This document shows, in pieces, positions 1-10,377 of a stretch of 31,443 nucleotides of DNA (position 1 is its first letter; the number at the start of each line of letters is the position of its first letter). The translations under genes and the position numbers were made by a program. The notes beneath the pieces are model-generated. The model was given only the letters and a program-made list of their open reading frames with translations, was not told where the DNA came from and made no database searches. This DNA comes from Ophiocordyceps camponoti-saundersi (nom. inval.) (Eukaryota > Ascomycota > Sordariomycetes > Hypocreales > Ophiocordycipitaceae). Location: contig PDHQ01000365.1 in the NCBI GenBank assembly GCA_003339415.1, positions 1 through 31,443 of the forward strand, given 5' to 3'.

Positions 1-121
1 TAAATAATAAATAATAAATAATAAATAATAAATAATAAATAATAAATAATAAATAATAAATAATAAATAATAAATAATAAATAATAAATAATAAATAATA
101 AATAATAAATAATAAATAATA
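1..121. repeat. TAAATAA 7-bp tandem repeat
   Basis: About 17 perfect head-to-tail copies of the heptamer TAAATAA run from the first base of the window to about 121, so the array probably continues to the left. It carries no coding signal. The unit is not a standard TTAGGG telomere repeat, although an AT-rich subtelomeric or centromeric satellite is possible. The lack of variation between units, beside heavily mutated DNA, suggests recent slippage expansion or a unit with no C or G for RIP to act on. Confidence 0.95.
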
Positions 122-2555
122 AGTATTAATATAATATTAATAAATACTTATTATAATTTTTATTTTTTATAAAAAAGAATAATAATATAAATTTTTAATA
201 AAATAATAAAATTATTATTATTTAATATATTATAAAAAGTTTAATATTTTATAATATTAGTTATATAATTAAAAAATAAAAGTTATTACTTATATTTAAA
301 TTATAAATATAAGTTTAATATATTATTATTTTTTATTATTATTTATATATAAAATATAAAGCTTTAGCTTTTATAAAGTTAATAATAATATAAATTTAAT
401 ATATATTAAAAAGCTTTTATTATAATTATAAATTATAATTATAATTATAAGTAATATAAAAAGCTAAGTATAAAATTAAGTAAAATAATTTTAAAAAACT
501 TAAAAAGTATTTTTATATATTATACTTTTTAATATATAAAATAACTCTTTTCTTTAACTTAAAAAGTTACTATATTTATATATAATTAAATATTAAGTAA
601 AGAATAATATATAATATTAATATATTAATATACCTTATATAGCTTAATACTATTTTATATATATTCTAAGAGGGGGGAAAACTAGAGAGCTTAGAGTAAA
701 ACTCTCCTTTTAAGCGTTACCTTAACTTTAAGTTAAACCCTGCTTATACCTAATATTTTATATATTTAATAAGTTAAGAATTACTTAATAATTAAAAAGC
801 TAATATTTTTCCTAAAGCGGACTTTATAATAATAAAAGTATATATAAACTAAGTTTAATATAAAGTTTATATAGCTTACTTATCCTTTTAGCTTTTATTA
901 TCGCTATAAATTAAATTTTTATATTTAATAAAAATAGCCTTAATAATTTAATTAATTAAAGCTTTATTAATATAACTTAGAAATATATAAAAATTTTACT
1001 ATTTTATAATAAACTTTATAATAACTAATTTTAAAAGATAGCTAAATTATTATAATAAAGCTATAAATAAGTATAAAATTAAAAGTAAAAAAGGAGGTAT
1101 AAATTTATATTCGCTTTCTAGCGTTTCCGCTTTAGCTATTATTAATTTCTAGTTAGCGCTAAAAAGGAAAAGGGGCGGTATATATAAAGTTCTAATTTAT
1201 AAGCTTCTAAGGTTAGGTAATATATATATTTCTCGCTTAATCTTATATTACTCTTATTTTAAAATAAAGTTAACTTTACTTAAGGTAAAATTTTTAATAA
1301 AAAAAATAATAATATACTTTTTTCTTATAAGCTATAAAATAAGTAAACTTATTTCTTATATATAAAATAGCTAAATATTTATTATATTATAATTTTACTA
1401 TATAATATTTAATAATATATTAAGTTAATAATATTTAAAATATTATTAAAGTTAGATTTTTAATATATATAATTTAATATTAAAAATCTTTACTTATATT
1501 ATTATATATTTATTATAAATTTAGTTTATATTTATTATATTATTAATAATAATTATTAAAAAACTTTGCTAAGTTTTTAAATAATATCTTTTTATATATA
1601 TTTATATTATTTAAACTTTATTTAATAATTTAATTTTTTTTAAAAAGCTTTCTTATTATTTTCTTATAAAACCCGCGCTAAGACTTTTTTTATAATAAAA
1701 GTATAACTTTTAATATTAAGCGTGCCTTTTTTCTAAAAATAATATAAAGCTACTTTAAATTAAACTAAAGCTTATAAATAATATTTTAAAATATTATTAT
1801 AATATTATTATTAAGTAATTTCCTTATTATAAAAGCTTAGCCTTATTTATAAAATTTATAATTAATATTTATTATAAATACCTTAAGGCTTTAAATTTAA
1901 AATAAAATAATAATAAAGTTAAAATAAATTATAAATTATTACTTATATTACTTAGAAACTTACTTTTTAATAGTTTCTTTTAATACTTTAGCTATAATTA
2001 TAGCTTATATATAAGAGAAATTCCGCTTCCCTTAAAGCTATAGAAAAAAAAGAAATTATAGCTATAATAGCTAAAAAGATATTACTAACTAATAAAATTA
2101 AAGTAAAAGGGGCGCCTCCCTAAACCTTTTTAGACTCTGCTATTTATTTAGTAATTATTTATATAAAAATAAAAATATCTCTTAAAATAATCTTATTAAT
2201 ATTTACTTTAGCTTTTAATAAGGTAATAAATATAATAAACTTTTAAGTTTAAAATTATTATAATTTAAAGTAAAGTTATATTTTAAATAAAAAATTTTCG
2301 CGGTTACGATTAACTTATATAGCGTTATCCTCCCTCTTAAAGTTACTCTAAGCATAACTCGCTATTACTATAAAGTAATAAAAAGAGCGGAGTCTGCTTA
2401 TAATATAAAAATAAAAAGTTTATATTTATATTATTATAAGTATAGAGTTTATAAAATATATATTATTAAAAGGTAATATTAAGTAAAAAGAATTTCTTTT
2501 TATTTAGTAAATAATAATTTAATTAATTATTATTTTTTTTAAAATAACTTTATTA
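122..2555. other. AT-rich degenerate DNA, unassigned
   Basis: No reading frame or RNA gene is recognised here on either strand. The DNA is dominated by A/T runs, with islands of C or G that lack CA and TG, so it is probably very old RIP-mutated transposon DNA. A purine run at about 1164-1178 followed by TATATATAAAG resembles the polypurine-tract to LTR junction of gypsy-1 and may be a relic LTR edge. A slightly GC-richer part at about 2290-2400 keeps a few TGC/GCA sites. The right border is the target duplication of gypsy-1. Confidence 0.6.
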
Positions 2556-2560
2556 TAAAC
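2556..2560. repeat. Left target-site duplication of gypsy-1 (TAAAC)
   Basis: TAAAC lies directly left of the 5' LTR and is repeated directly right of the 3' LTR at 9472-9476. A 5-bp duplication is the size made by Ty3/gypsy integrases. It shows that the two LTRs belong to one insertion. Confidence 0.85.
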
Positions 2561-2809
2561 TATAAGGGATTTAGGGTACGCTTAAATAGTTAAGTTATAT
2601 AAAGGTGCTTAGTTAAGTCTACGCGTATAATAAGCGCGGGGTATATATAAGTATATATAATTAGTTAGCGCCGCGCGCGGGATAAGCGCGGGCTATATAT
2701 AAACTATAACCCTAAGTATATATATTATATATACCTTAAAACCTTTTAAGTTATTTTATATTAATAAAGTTAGCTTCTTATAAATATTAAGGAGTATAGG
2801 ACCTTTATA
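2561..2809 (+). repeat. 5' LTR of gypsy-1
   Basis: Direct repeat of 9223-9471. It starts TATAAGGGATT and ends ACCTTTATA. It is 249 bp, the same length as its partner. Relative to the 3' LTR it has lost several CpG sites, including those in the terminal hairpin at 2569-2587, whose partner at 9231-9249 is a perfect 8-bp stem. It keeps a GC-rich core at about 2668-2692. Confidence 0.93.
2634..2660 (+). promoter_or_regulatory. Candidate LTR core promoter (GCGGGG-TATATATA)
   Basis: About 80 bp into the LTR, a GCGCGGGG block runs straight into a TATATATA stretch. The same arrangement is in the 3' LTR near 9296-9315 and in the LTRs of the gag-only element (TATATA near 11722 and 13291). It is conserved in two element families with otherwise different LTRs and sits where a U3 TATA box is expected. 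Promoter function is inferred only. Confidence 0.4.
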
Positions 2810-4700
2810 ATAGAATAACTTTAACTATAAATAACCCTAATACTTAATAAGCTATTATTACCTAGCTTTTAAAATAGTAAGCTATTATCACGGAGCTTTA
2901 AAGCTTTATACGCTAATAGTATTAATTTATATAGCTTTTTAAGTAATAATAGTCGTAACCCCGCTATAAGCTGCTACCTCTTAGCTTACCGTTTAATAGT
3001 AATAAGGACCTTTTTCTAGCATAGCGCTTTTTTATATTTTATAAGCTATAAGTAAACTAGGCTTTTATTAATATTACTTATAACTAATAAGTATTTTTAT
3101 ATTAATACTTATCTTTTATAATTTAAGCTAAGGTAGCTTTATTATTAAAGTAAAATACTAAGTATAAGTATAACCTTAATTATTTTTTAAATTACCTTAA
3201 TATTATATTTACTAACTTATACTAGCGCTAAATAGCTATAATAAAGCTTAAATACCTTATATAAAGCGCTTCTAAGTATTTCTCTAACTTCCTTATTTAC
3301 TTTAAAGCTAAGCTTACTCTAATAGATAATACTAAATAAGCTAATAAAATTAAAATTATATACCTCTATTATATTTTTACCTTAGCTTTTTACTAATATT
3401 ATATAAAGCGTAATATTCCCTTAACTAAATATATTATTATTATTACTAAGATTTACGCTATTATTATAAATATTAAGTTATTCTACTTTAAAAATAAAAG
3501 CTAGATATTTTTATTTTCCGCTCCTAAGCTATTTTAAGATACCCTAATAACTAACGTATACTAAGCTAGCACCCGGCTACGCTTTAGTAAATATAGTAAT
3601 CCCCCCTCTTAAGGCTAGAATAGCCGCGGTAATAAGACTTATTATTAAGCGATTAAAGCTAATAGCGATAAGATTATAAAATAGCGCGCTAAGAGCCACT
3701 ACCTCCGCTATAATAATACTAGCTATTTCTCGCGTAAATATAAGCTTAATCTTTTCTTACCGGCCTTTTTAGTTTATTTTATAAATATTATAAAAAAAGA
3801 GAAAAACTTTATTTTAAATTAAGAAAATAAATCCCTCTTATATTAAGTCTCTTATAAGGGGAGGACTTTTATAATAATATTACTAATAAAATATTAAATA
3901 ACTATTTTATAAATATTAATTAAAATATAAATTTACCTCCTCTTTTTCTTTTTATATTTATAAATTCTATTTTTTTTATTATTATATAAGTAGATAGTAG
4001 CTATAATTATTACGCTATTATAAGTAAATCTTTTATATAGCGCTATTAGCTAAAGCGAATTCCCCTCTCTTATTTATAAATAATTTATATTATTATATAA
4101 ATATATTATTAATAATATATATACTTTAAGCTATACTTATCTATTTACTACCTTATCTATTTTATAGCTAATATTAATAGCTAATAGTTACTTATAATAA
4201 TATATATAATCTTAAGCTTTACTTAAAACTTAATTCTTAGCTTATTTTAAATAGCGCGTAATAATATTTTACTATATCTTAATAAGCGGGAAATTATAAT
4301 TTACTTTATTAGTAGATTAGTTATTTTATATTCTAAATTTTAATAAGCTACTTACTTTATTATAGCTATTTTTAGCTTTATTTTTATAGTTCTTATTCGC
4401 TATAAATTTTAATAATATACTAATTACTAATTCCTCGCTATTAGCTTATAGGATATTTCTTATATTTTATATATTATAACTTTTACCTTAATTATAGGCC
4501 CCTCCTTATTTTTTAAAATATTAGATTTTACTAACTTTTTTAATAAGGAGAAAGTAAATATATTGCCCCCTTACTATAATAGTTATAATTACTATATCTA
4601 ACTTTGCTAAAAACTTAATAATTCCTTACTTTTTTTACCTTAAAGCTTACTTTATAATATACCTTATAAATATCTCCTTAAGGTTTAGAAATAGATTATT
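2810..4700 (+). pseudogene. Expected gag and protease region of gypsy-1, not resolved
   Basis: This lies between the 5' LTR and the RT motifs, where gag and protease are found in Ty3/gypsy elements. I could not find a zinc knuckle or a protease DSG-type motif with confidence. The frame is broken by very many TAA and TAG codons. The primer-binding site should lie within the first bases after 2809, but RIP has altered it too much to name the tRNA. The call rests on position alone. Confidence 0.4.
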
Positions 4701-4740
4701 AACTTAATAAATAAAGAATAAATCCGCGCTAGCTTATTAT

Positions 4741-5420
4741 TCGCGGCCGCCCTTATCTTACTTATAAAAAAGCTAGGAGGCGGGTAGCGCTTTTATATTA
4801 ATTATCGCGCTTTAAATAAAATAATAAAGTAAGATTATTATCCCCTTTTACTTATTAAAAAGATACTTTATAGCTTTTTAAGTATTTACTAGTTTATAAA
4901 ATTTAATATTTATACCGCTTTTTATAAGCTTTATATTATAAAAAGTAAAGAATATTTTATAGCTTTTAATATTTAGTTTAATTTATTTAAATATTTTATT
5001 TACTTTTTTAGCTTTATAAATATACTTATTATATTCTAATATTATATTAATATTATTTTTAATAACTCCTTAAGAGACTTTATTATAATATACTTAAATA
5101 ATATTTTTATTTATTTAAGAGGTTTCTATTCTAATTATTAGCGTAAGGTACGCGTTATACTCTTATATCTTTATTAAGCTAAGCTTTTCCTTAACCTTAA
5201 TAAGTATAATTTTACTATTTTTAAAGTTAAGTATTTAAAGTTTATTATATACGCTAATAAAAAAGTATAGCCGGATTTTATTAAAGTTTTTATAATTTTA
5301 GAATAAAAGGCGCTAACTTATATTTAAGGTATATATAGTTTTCTTAAGTTTACTAACTTCTATTATAACTTTATACCTTATTTCTAAAACCTTATAGCCC
5401 TCTTAGTTAAGCTTATAAAA
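4741..5420 (+). pseudogene. Ty3/gypsy reverse transcriptase remnant (gypsy-1)
   Basis: Translated on the plus strand, the segment at about 4765-4830 reads as the conserved RT block (KK-GGG-RFxIxYRALN-x2-K-x-DYYP). A stretch before the catalytic site follows the xxFxxINxxxxF pattern of the family's pre-active-site region. At 5091-5102 the catalytic YLDD box reads YLNN: both Asp codons have become AAT. At about 5337-5360 the frame reads SFLKFTNFYYNFI, the RT to RNase H connection typical of Ty3/gypsy. Stops fall at expected Trp and Gln codons (for example TAA after the Glu at about 5311). The frame is otherwise continuous, so loss is by point transitions rather than indels. Confidence 0.9.
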
Positions 5421-5559
5421 CGCGGCGCGCCCTTTTACTAAATTAATAAATATTAGCTTATTTTCGATACGCTTAAGTCCGCGTTTATCTCTACCTTTAT
5501 CCTTACTTAGTAAAATTTAAACTATAATATTATTATTAAAGCTAACTATTCTAATAAGG

Positions 5560-5880
5560 TAATTAGTAGGTACTTTTCCTAGTTTAGCTTAAACTATATC
5601 TTTTAGCTTATTATATATTATTCTAAGAAACTTTTACTTATAAAATAAAACTATATAATTTATAATAAAAAATTTCTTATTATTATTTCTTATTTTAAAG
5701 CATAGTTTATTAAATTATATAAAGTTACCTAGCTATTCTCTATCTTTATAAATTATAAGGCCTTAAAGTATATTACTACGCTTAAGGCTATAATAGAATA
5801 TTAAGCGCGTTAAGCTAAAATACTCGCCTTTTTTAACTTCCGCTTTTAATATTATTTTAGCGCGTAAGTATCGCGGCCTA
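5560..5880 (+). pseudogene. Ty3/gypsy RNase H remnant (gypsy-1)
   Basis: The plus-strand frame near 5628-5880 reads YSKKLL at its start, then the pattern Y-x2-YNKKFLIII. This corresponds to the NYxxYDKELLAI block of gypsy RNase H, with Asp changed to Asn. It is followed by F-x2-Y-KALKY, matching the F-x-TDH-x-ALKY block. The order and spacing after the RT agree with the family. Stops again sit at former Gln and Trp codons. The 3' edge is approximate. Confidence 0.82.
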
Positions 5881-6259
5881 ATACGCTCTCTTAATAAGAA
5901 TAAAATCGCTATAAGATAAAGGAGCGCTTTAGTTAGATTATATAGCTTATATTTATTTACTTTTTTAAGTTATAGCTAGTTTAATTTAGCTTAGCCTTAT
6001 CTTAGTTCCTTATAGCTATACTTTTTATTTAAAATACTTTAGCCCCTTTTTATAATAGGACCTTATAAGACTTTTAGTTAGAGGCTCTCTATACTAATTC
6101 CCTTTATTATATATACTATTAAGCGGTTTAATTAAGCGCTCGGAAGTTTACGCTAAAGGCAGGTACTTATAAATAAGTTATTAACTATTTTATCTTTATT
6201 TATAAATAGCTATAATTCTAAAGCTATTTTTAAGATTCTAAGTAAAAACCCCTAACTAT

Positions 6260-6960
6260 TATACTTATTTAATAAACTTACGATTCTTTTATAATAAGAT
6301 ATTTTAGTAAGAATATTACCTTTATATTTTTTTAATATAAATTTTACTAAGATAGTATATTTATAAATATAATATATCTTATTTATAATTATTATTATTA
6401 TAGAGATTACTTTAATTATTAGCGCTATTAAGGGTTATTTTAGCTATTACCCCCTTTTAAATAGTTCTAAATAACCCTCTCTATAAACTTTATAACTAAG
6501 CTACCCGCCGCCTTAAAGTCCTAGCCTTATTTCTTAATAATTATTATAAATTACTTATTAAAATATATTTAGCTTAAAGCTATAATATCTATAAATATTA
6601 AGTAATATACTAAGCGCTTTATTTAATACTAATAGCGGTTTTATAGCTTCCCTTATAAGTTAATTTCTAATTATAATTTTAATTAGATAAGCTACTTTTA
6701 GTCTACTTTTTACTATCTTACTAAGGTTAATAAGCTACTTTTTATAATATATTACTCCTAAACTAATAGTAATATAAGATATATAAATTAAAAAATATAA
6801 GCTATCCTTTATTATATAATCTTTTTCTTATAGTTTAACTAGCCGCGCTATTTATTTACTTACTAGCTTACTTTAAATAATTAGGATTTATTTATAATAA
6901 GTATTAGTTTTAACTACTTACTTTATAGCTTTAATATTACCTTTCTTAACTAGCTAGCAG
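6260..6960 (+). pseudogene. Ty3/gypsy integrase remnant (gypsy-1), all three catalytic positions lost
   Basis: The frame shows the zinc-binding N-terminal region (YDSFIIRYF near 6278-6310, fitting xDSxxAGHF with His changed to Tyr). The core follows. The first catalytic Asp, in the DFIT context, is AAC (Asn) at 6486-6488. The second, in the ISD context, is AAT (Asn) at 6669-6671, 61 codons later. The HPQTDG block follows at about 6753-6770. The Glu expected 36 codons after the second Asp is AGA (Arg) at 6777-6779. The two Asp losses are simple RIP transitions. AGA cannot arise from GAA or GAG by one RIP transition. Downstream the frame still resembles the integrase C-terminal half as far as about 6960. 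Confidence 0.85.
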
Positions 6961-9200
6961 AGGCGGCTACTCTTATTTTTTTCCTAAAAAGCTAAGCTAT
7001 AATATTTACTTATTTTCTTTATAATAGTATTAAACTAATATAAGCTTTTATCGCCTAAGCTTAATAGCGGTAATAAGATTTTTTAAATAAGTTTTGCTAA
7101 CTTATAGAATAGTTTAGAATTAGTAACTTTATATAGCTTAACTTTACTTATATATAATTTAACTATCTATTTTAAAAGCTTAATTACCTTAAAAGTAAGT
7201 ATAAGGTAATAGCTATATTAACGCTACTTATTATTACTTTTAATATATTACTTAATATTTACCTTATTTTCTATATTAACTTTATTAAGCGTATTATTAG
7301 TAACCTTTTACTATTTTAATTACTTATTAACTTTTAGCTAAATCTTCTCCTTTATTTTTCTTATAATAACTTATTTTTTAATAAGTATAAAATTAAGGAA
7401 ATCCTTATTATAAAGAATATTAAAAGTTAGCGCTTATAAGATAAAATACTTTATTAACTTACCTTTATAAAATAAAAAAATTATATTATTTTAACTTAAA
7501 AGCTACTTAATAGCTTTAAATATTATATAATATTAAACTATTTTAAGTTTATATAAAAAAATATATATTTTTATAATAGCTTTAAGTAAACTTAACTATA
7601 TATTTATTTAAGCGCCCCTTATAGCTAATTATCCCTCTTAAGTAACTTTCCTCTTTTATTATATAAATATAATATTACCTTTTTACTTTTTATTTTTTTT
7701 ATTCTTTATCCGCTTATTTTTTCTTTTTTTTATATTAGCTTTAAGCTAATATTTACTTTCTTTACCTTCTCTTTATAATCTTTTACTATAATTAATTAAC
7801 TTAAAAAATTATTATAACGCTAGCTATAGCTTAGCGCTAATATTAACTTACGATAAATATATTCTTAAATAAAAGAAGGTATACCTTAAGGCGGGGAGAA
7901 TATTTAATATAATATTAATAGTAAAAGTCTCGCTTATCTTACTCCTAAGCTACGCGTACTACGCGTAGGCGCTAGCGTAAACTTATTTTACTAATATATA
8001 GTAAAAGAGGAGGATAAATATTATATATAAGCGCTAAGTAATTAAAAGCTAAGCGATATATATAAGTTAGTAAAGGTAATATATTATATAGCGGTAAATA
8101 AGCTTAATATATTATATAAATTAGTTAACGCTATAACTATTTAATAAAAGATATTTTTTTTTTATTTTTTTACTTTTATATATTAATATCCGCTTAGTAG
8201 TTTATAATTTAAGCGGCCTACTTATCTTATTATTACTTAAAAATTTATTATTATTATTCTTTTTATTATTAAAAGGACGCTTTATATTATAAGGCGAAAA
8301 AGTTAAAGCTAATAATAAGGGCGCCTTATTATTATTATTATTATTATTATTAATATTATATTATTACTAAAAATATATTATAAGTTAAGGTATATAAGGT
8401 AAATATAGCGATTATATTACTAATAATAAAGATAAGCGTAAAAGATTATTATTACTTAAGCGTAAAAAAAGCGTAAAAGTTAGTTATTAAGCGTGGTATA
8501 ATATAAGTAGCGGCTAATATAGTTTATAAATAATTAACCTAAGTAAGAAATTTTAATATAAGCTAGGCGCGCTAGCTAGGGACTTTTTTAGCGTAAGAGT
8601 AAGCGGGTAAGGTAATAGCTTATTTTTCCCTAATTATTATCTATAAGTTACGGATAGCTTACTATAAGCGTATATTTATAATAAAAAAGTATTTTTCCTA
8701 AAAGTACTATCTTTGCTATTACCTATACGCTTTATAAGCTACCTTATAACCGCGTTAGTAATTAATATTATAGCTATTATAAAAATCCTAAATATAAGAA
8801 ATATATAAATATTTTACCTTTTATAATATAATAATACTTTTATTATCTAAATTCCCCTTTATAATATATCCGCTTATTATATAAGATAATAATTATAGCT
8901 AATTAGATAATATATTAAGGCGATAAAATAATAACTTAATAGATATAGAAAGCTTAAATAATAATAATAATAGAAAAAAGAATAGCTATAAAAAGCTTAG
9001 AAAATAATAATAATAGGAAAAAAAACTATAAGAATATAATAGTAAAATAATAAAATATAAAGCTTAAAGAAAAATTTACTTAGTAAGATAAAAATAATAT
9101 AACTAGCTTAAGGAGAAAAAAAAAGAGGAAGAAAAATTTTCTATATAAGGGGTATTTTAACTTATACCTTATATATATATATACCGCGGTAGGAAATACT
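6961..9200. other. 3' part of gypsy-1 interior, unassigned
   Basis: About 2.2 kb lies between the recognisable integrase and the polypurine tract. It should hold the integrase C-terminus and a 3' untranslated region. I see no chromodomain pattern like the one in gypsy-2. It contains a TTA/TAT microsatellite at about 8326-8352. GC-richer patches at about 7940-7975 and 8560-8600 carry CpG but no CA or TG. The length is large for a plain 3' UTR, so a further degraded ORF or a small nested insertion cannot be excluded. Confidence 0.5.
8326..8352. repeat. TTA trinucleotide microsatellite
   Basis: An uninterrupted TTA run of about nine units inside the gypsy-1 3' region. It carries no coding frame. 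Confidence 0.85.
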
Positions 9201-9204
9201 TTTT

Positions 9205-9222
9205 TCTTAGGGCGGCGGGGTA
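9205..9222 (+). other. Polypurine tract of gypsy-1
   Basis: The purine-rich stretch TTAGGGCGGCGGGG, with one C inside, abuts the 3' LTR start. This is where the second-strand primer of LTR retrotransposons is made. A second element in the window has the same arrangement before its own 3' LTR (13180-13192). Confidence 0.75.
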
Positions 9223-9471
9223 TATAAGGGATTCGGGCTACGCCCGAATAGCTAAGTTACGTAAAAATGCTTAGTTAAGTCTATATATATAATAGGCGCG
9301 GGGTATATATAAGTATATATAATTAGTTAGCGCCGCGCGCGGGACGGGCGCGGGCTATATATAAATTATAATCTTAAGTATATATATTATATATACCTTA
9401 GAACCTCTTAAGTTATTCTATATTAATAAAGTTAGCTTTTTATAAATATTAAAGAGTATAAAACCTTTATA
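9223..9471 (+). repeat. 3' LTR of gypsy-1
   Basis: Partner of 2561-2809 with identical length. It starts TATAAGGGATT and ends ACCTTTATA, then TAAAC. It is less mutated at CpG than the 5' LTR. The hairpin at 9231-9249 (stem ATTCGGGC / GCCCGAAT, loop TAC) is intact here and decayed in the 5' LTR. Confidence 0.93.
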
Positions 9472-9476
9472 TAAAC
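9472..9476. repeat. Right target-site duplication of gypsy-1 (TAAAC)
   Basis: Exact copy of 2556-2560, immediately after the 3' LTR. Confidence 0.85.
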
Positions 9477-10000
9477 TTATTATTATAAAATTATTATTAT
9501 AATAATTTTATTTACCTGCGCTTTTATAATATATAATATAATATATAATATAATAATTAATTATTAACTTAGCTTTAAACTAATAAAAAGTGCTATTTAG
9601 ATTTTATTTTTACTTATATAATAATATTATTTTTCTTTTAAAAAGCTATAAAAATCTAAAAAATAAATAATAAAGTAACTTTTAAATAAAAAACTTACCT
9701 TATAATTTAGAAATATATCTTTTAAAGTTTATTAAAGTTTTTTAAAGCTTTAAAGCTTTAAGAATTATTTTTAATAGTTTTTTATATAAAATTTACTTTT
9801 ATTTATAAAATATTATAGCTTACTAATTAATAAAAAAATAAATAAAATATAAAATATACTAGCTTTTATAAAGCTATTAACTTAAAATAAGCTTTTAATA
9901 TAAATAAAAAAATATTAAAAATATAAAAATTATATAAAAGAAGTAAAAAACTTTTATTATTCTTTATTATAAAATAAGTTTATTTATTTTAAAAAGCCTT
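9477..10000. other. AT-rich flank, unassigned
   Basis: Extremely AT-rich DNA between gypsy-1 and the inverted repeat. It has no recognisable frame on either strand and almost no C or G outside AGCT and AAGC contexts. It may be part of the same element as the inverted repeat to its right, because weaker inverted similarity continues outward to about 9962. Confidence 0.5.
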
Positions 10001-10004
10001 TATA

Positions 10005-10372
10005 TAATAAATAAAGATAAAGAGGAATAATAAAGTTAAAAAATAAAAAAAATAAATAAAGAGTTTATTATAAACTACTAATAAGGCTATTTTAATACTT
10101 TTTATAATATAATAAATAAAATAAAGAGTTTATAAAAATAAGAGAAAATAAAATAAAAAATAAGCTTTATAGCTACTAATTTAAATTAATAGTAAAGTTA
10201 AGCTAATTATTTAATTAAAAGCTTTTTAAAATAAATTAGTAAGTATAATAAACTTATTTTATAATATATTAAAAGCTTTAAGATAGTTTTATTAATAGTT
10301 TATAATAAACCCTTTACTTACTTTTTTATTTTTTAACTTTAATTCTTTTATTCTTATTTATTAAACTAATAG
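10005..10372. mobile_element. Long inverted-repeat element (MITE-like or foldback)
   Basis: The left arm at about 10008-10102 and the right arm at about 10275-10367 are imperfect reverse complements of each other over roughly 90 bp. The central block GTTAAAAAATAAAAAA in the left arm matches its complement near 10320-10340. GAGTTTATTATAAACTA in the left arm matches its complement near 10296-10312. About 170 bp lies between the arms and shows no coding signal. Weaker similarity continues outward on both sides. The structure fits a RIP-mutated MITE, a foldback element or two inverted copies of a repeat. It abuts the 5' end of LINE copy A. No target duplication could be assigned in such AT-rich DNA. 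Confidence 0.6.
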
Positions 10373-10377
10373 CTTTA

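Larger units (their letters stand above)
2561..9471 (+). mobile_element. Full-length Ty3/gypsy LTR retrotransposon (gypsy-1), RIP-inactivated
   Basis: A 6.9-kb element bounded by two 249-bp direct repeats, with TAAAC duplicated outside them. Its ends read TA...TA, as expected when canonical TG...CA termini lose CpA on both strands. The internal region shows, in order on the plus strand, RT (about 4741-5420), RNase H (about 5560-5880) and integrase (about 6260-6960), which is the Ty3/gypsy order. A purine tract lies just before the 3' LTR. The first 1.8 kb of the interior should be gag and protease but gives no clear motif. The LTRs align with a constant offset of 6662 bp at both ends. Every difference I checked between them is a transition. 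All pol frames are broken by stops at former Gln and Trp codons. Confidence 0.93.

Noticed and set aside
661..715. GAGAG...CTCTC pairing as a possible terminator or structured RNA
   Set aside because: The stem is short and there is no transcript context.
1164..1190. A polypurine-tract-like run followed by TATATATAAAG, suggesting another LTR start
   Set aside because: No second copy of the following sequence and no target duplication could be found, so no element was called.
8326..8352. TTA repeats as a possible CRISPR-like or centromeric array
   Set aside because: It is a plain trinucleotide microsatellite without spacers or higher-order units.
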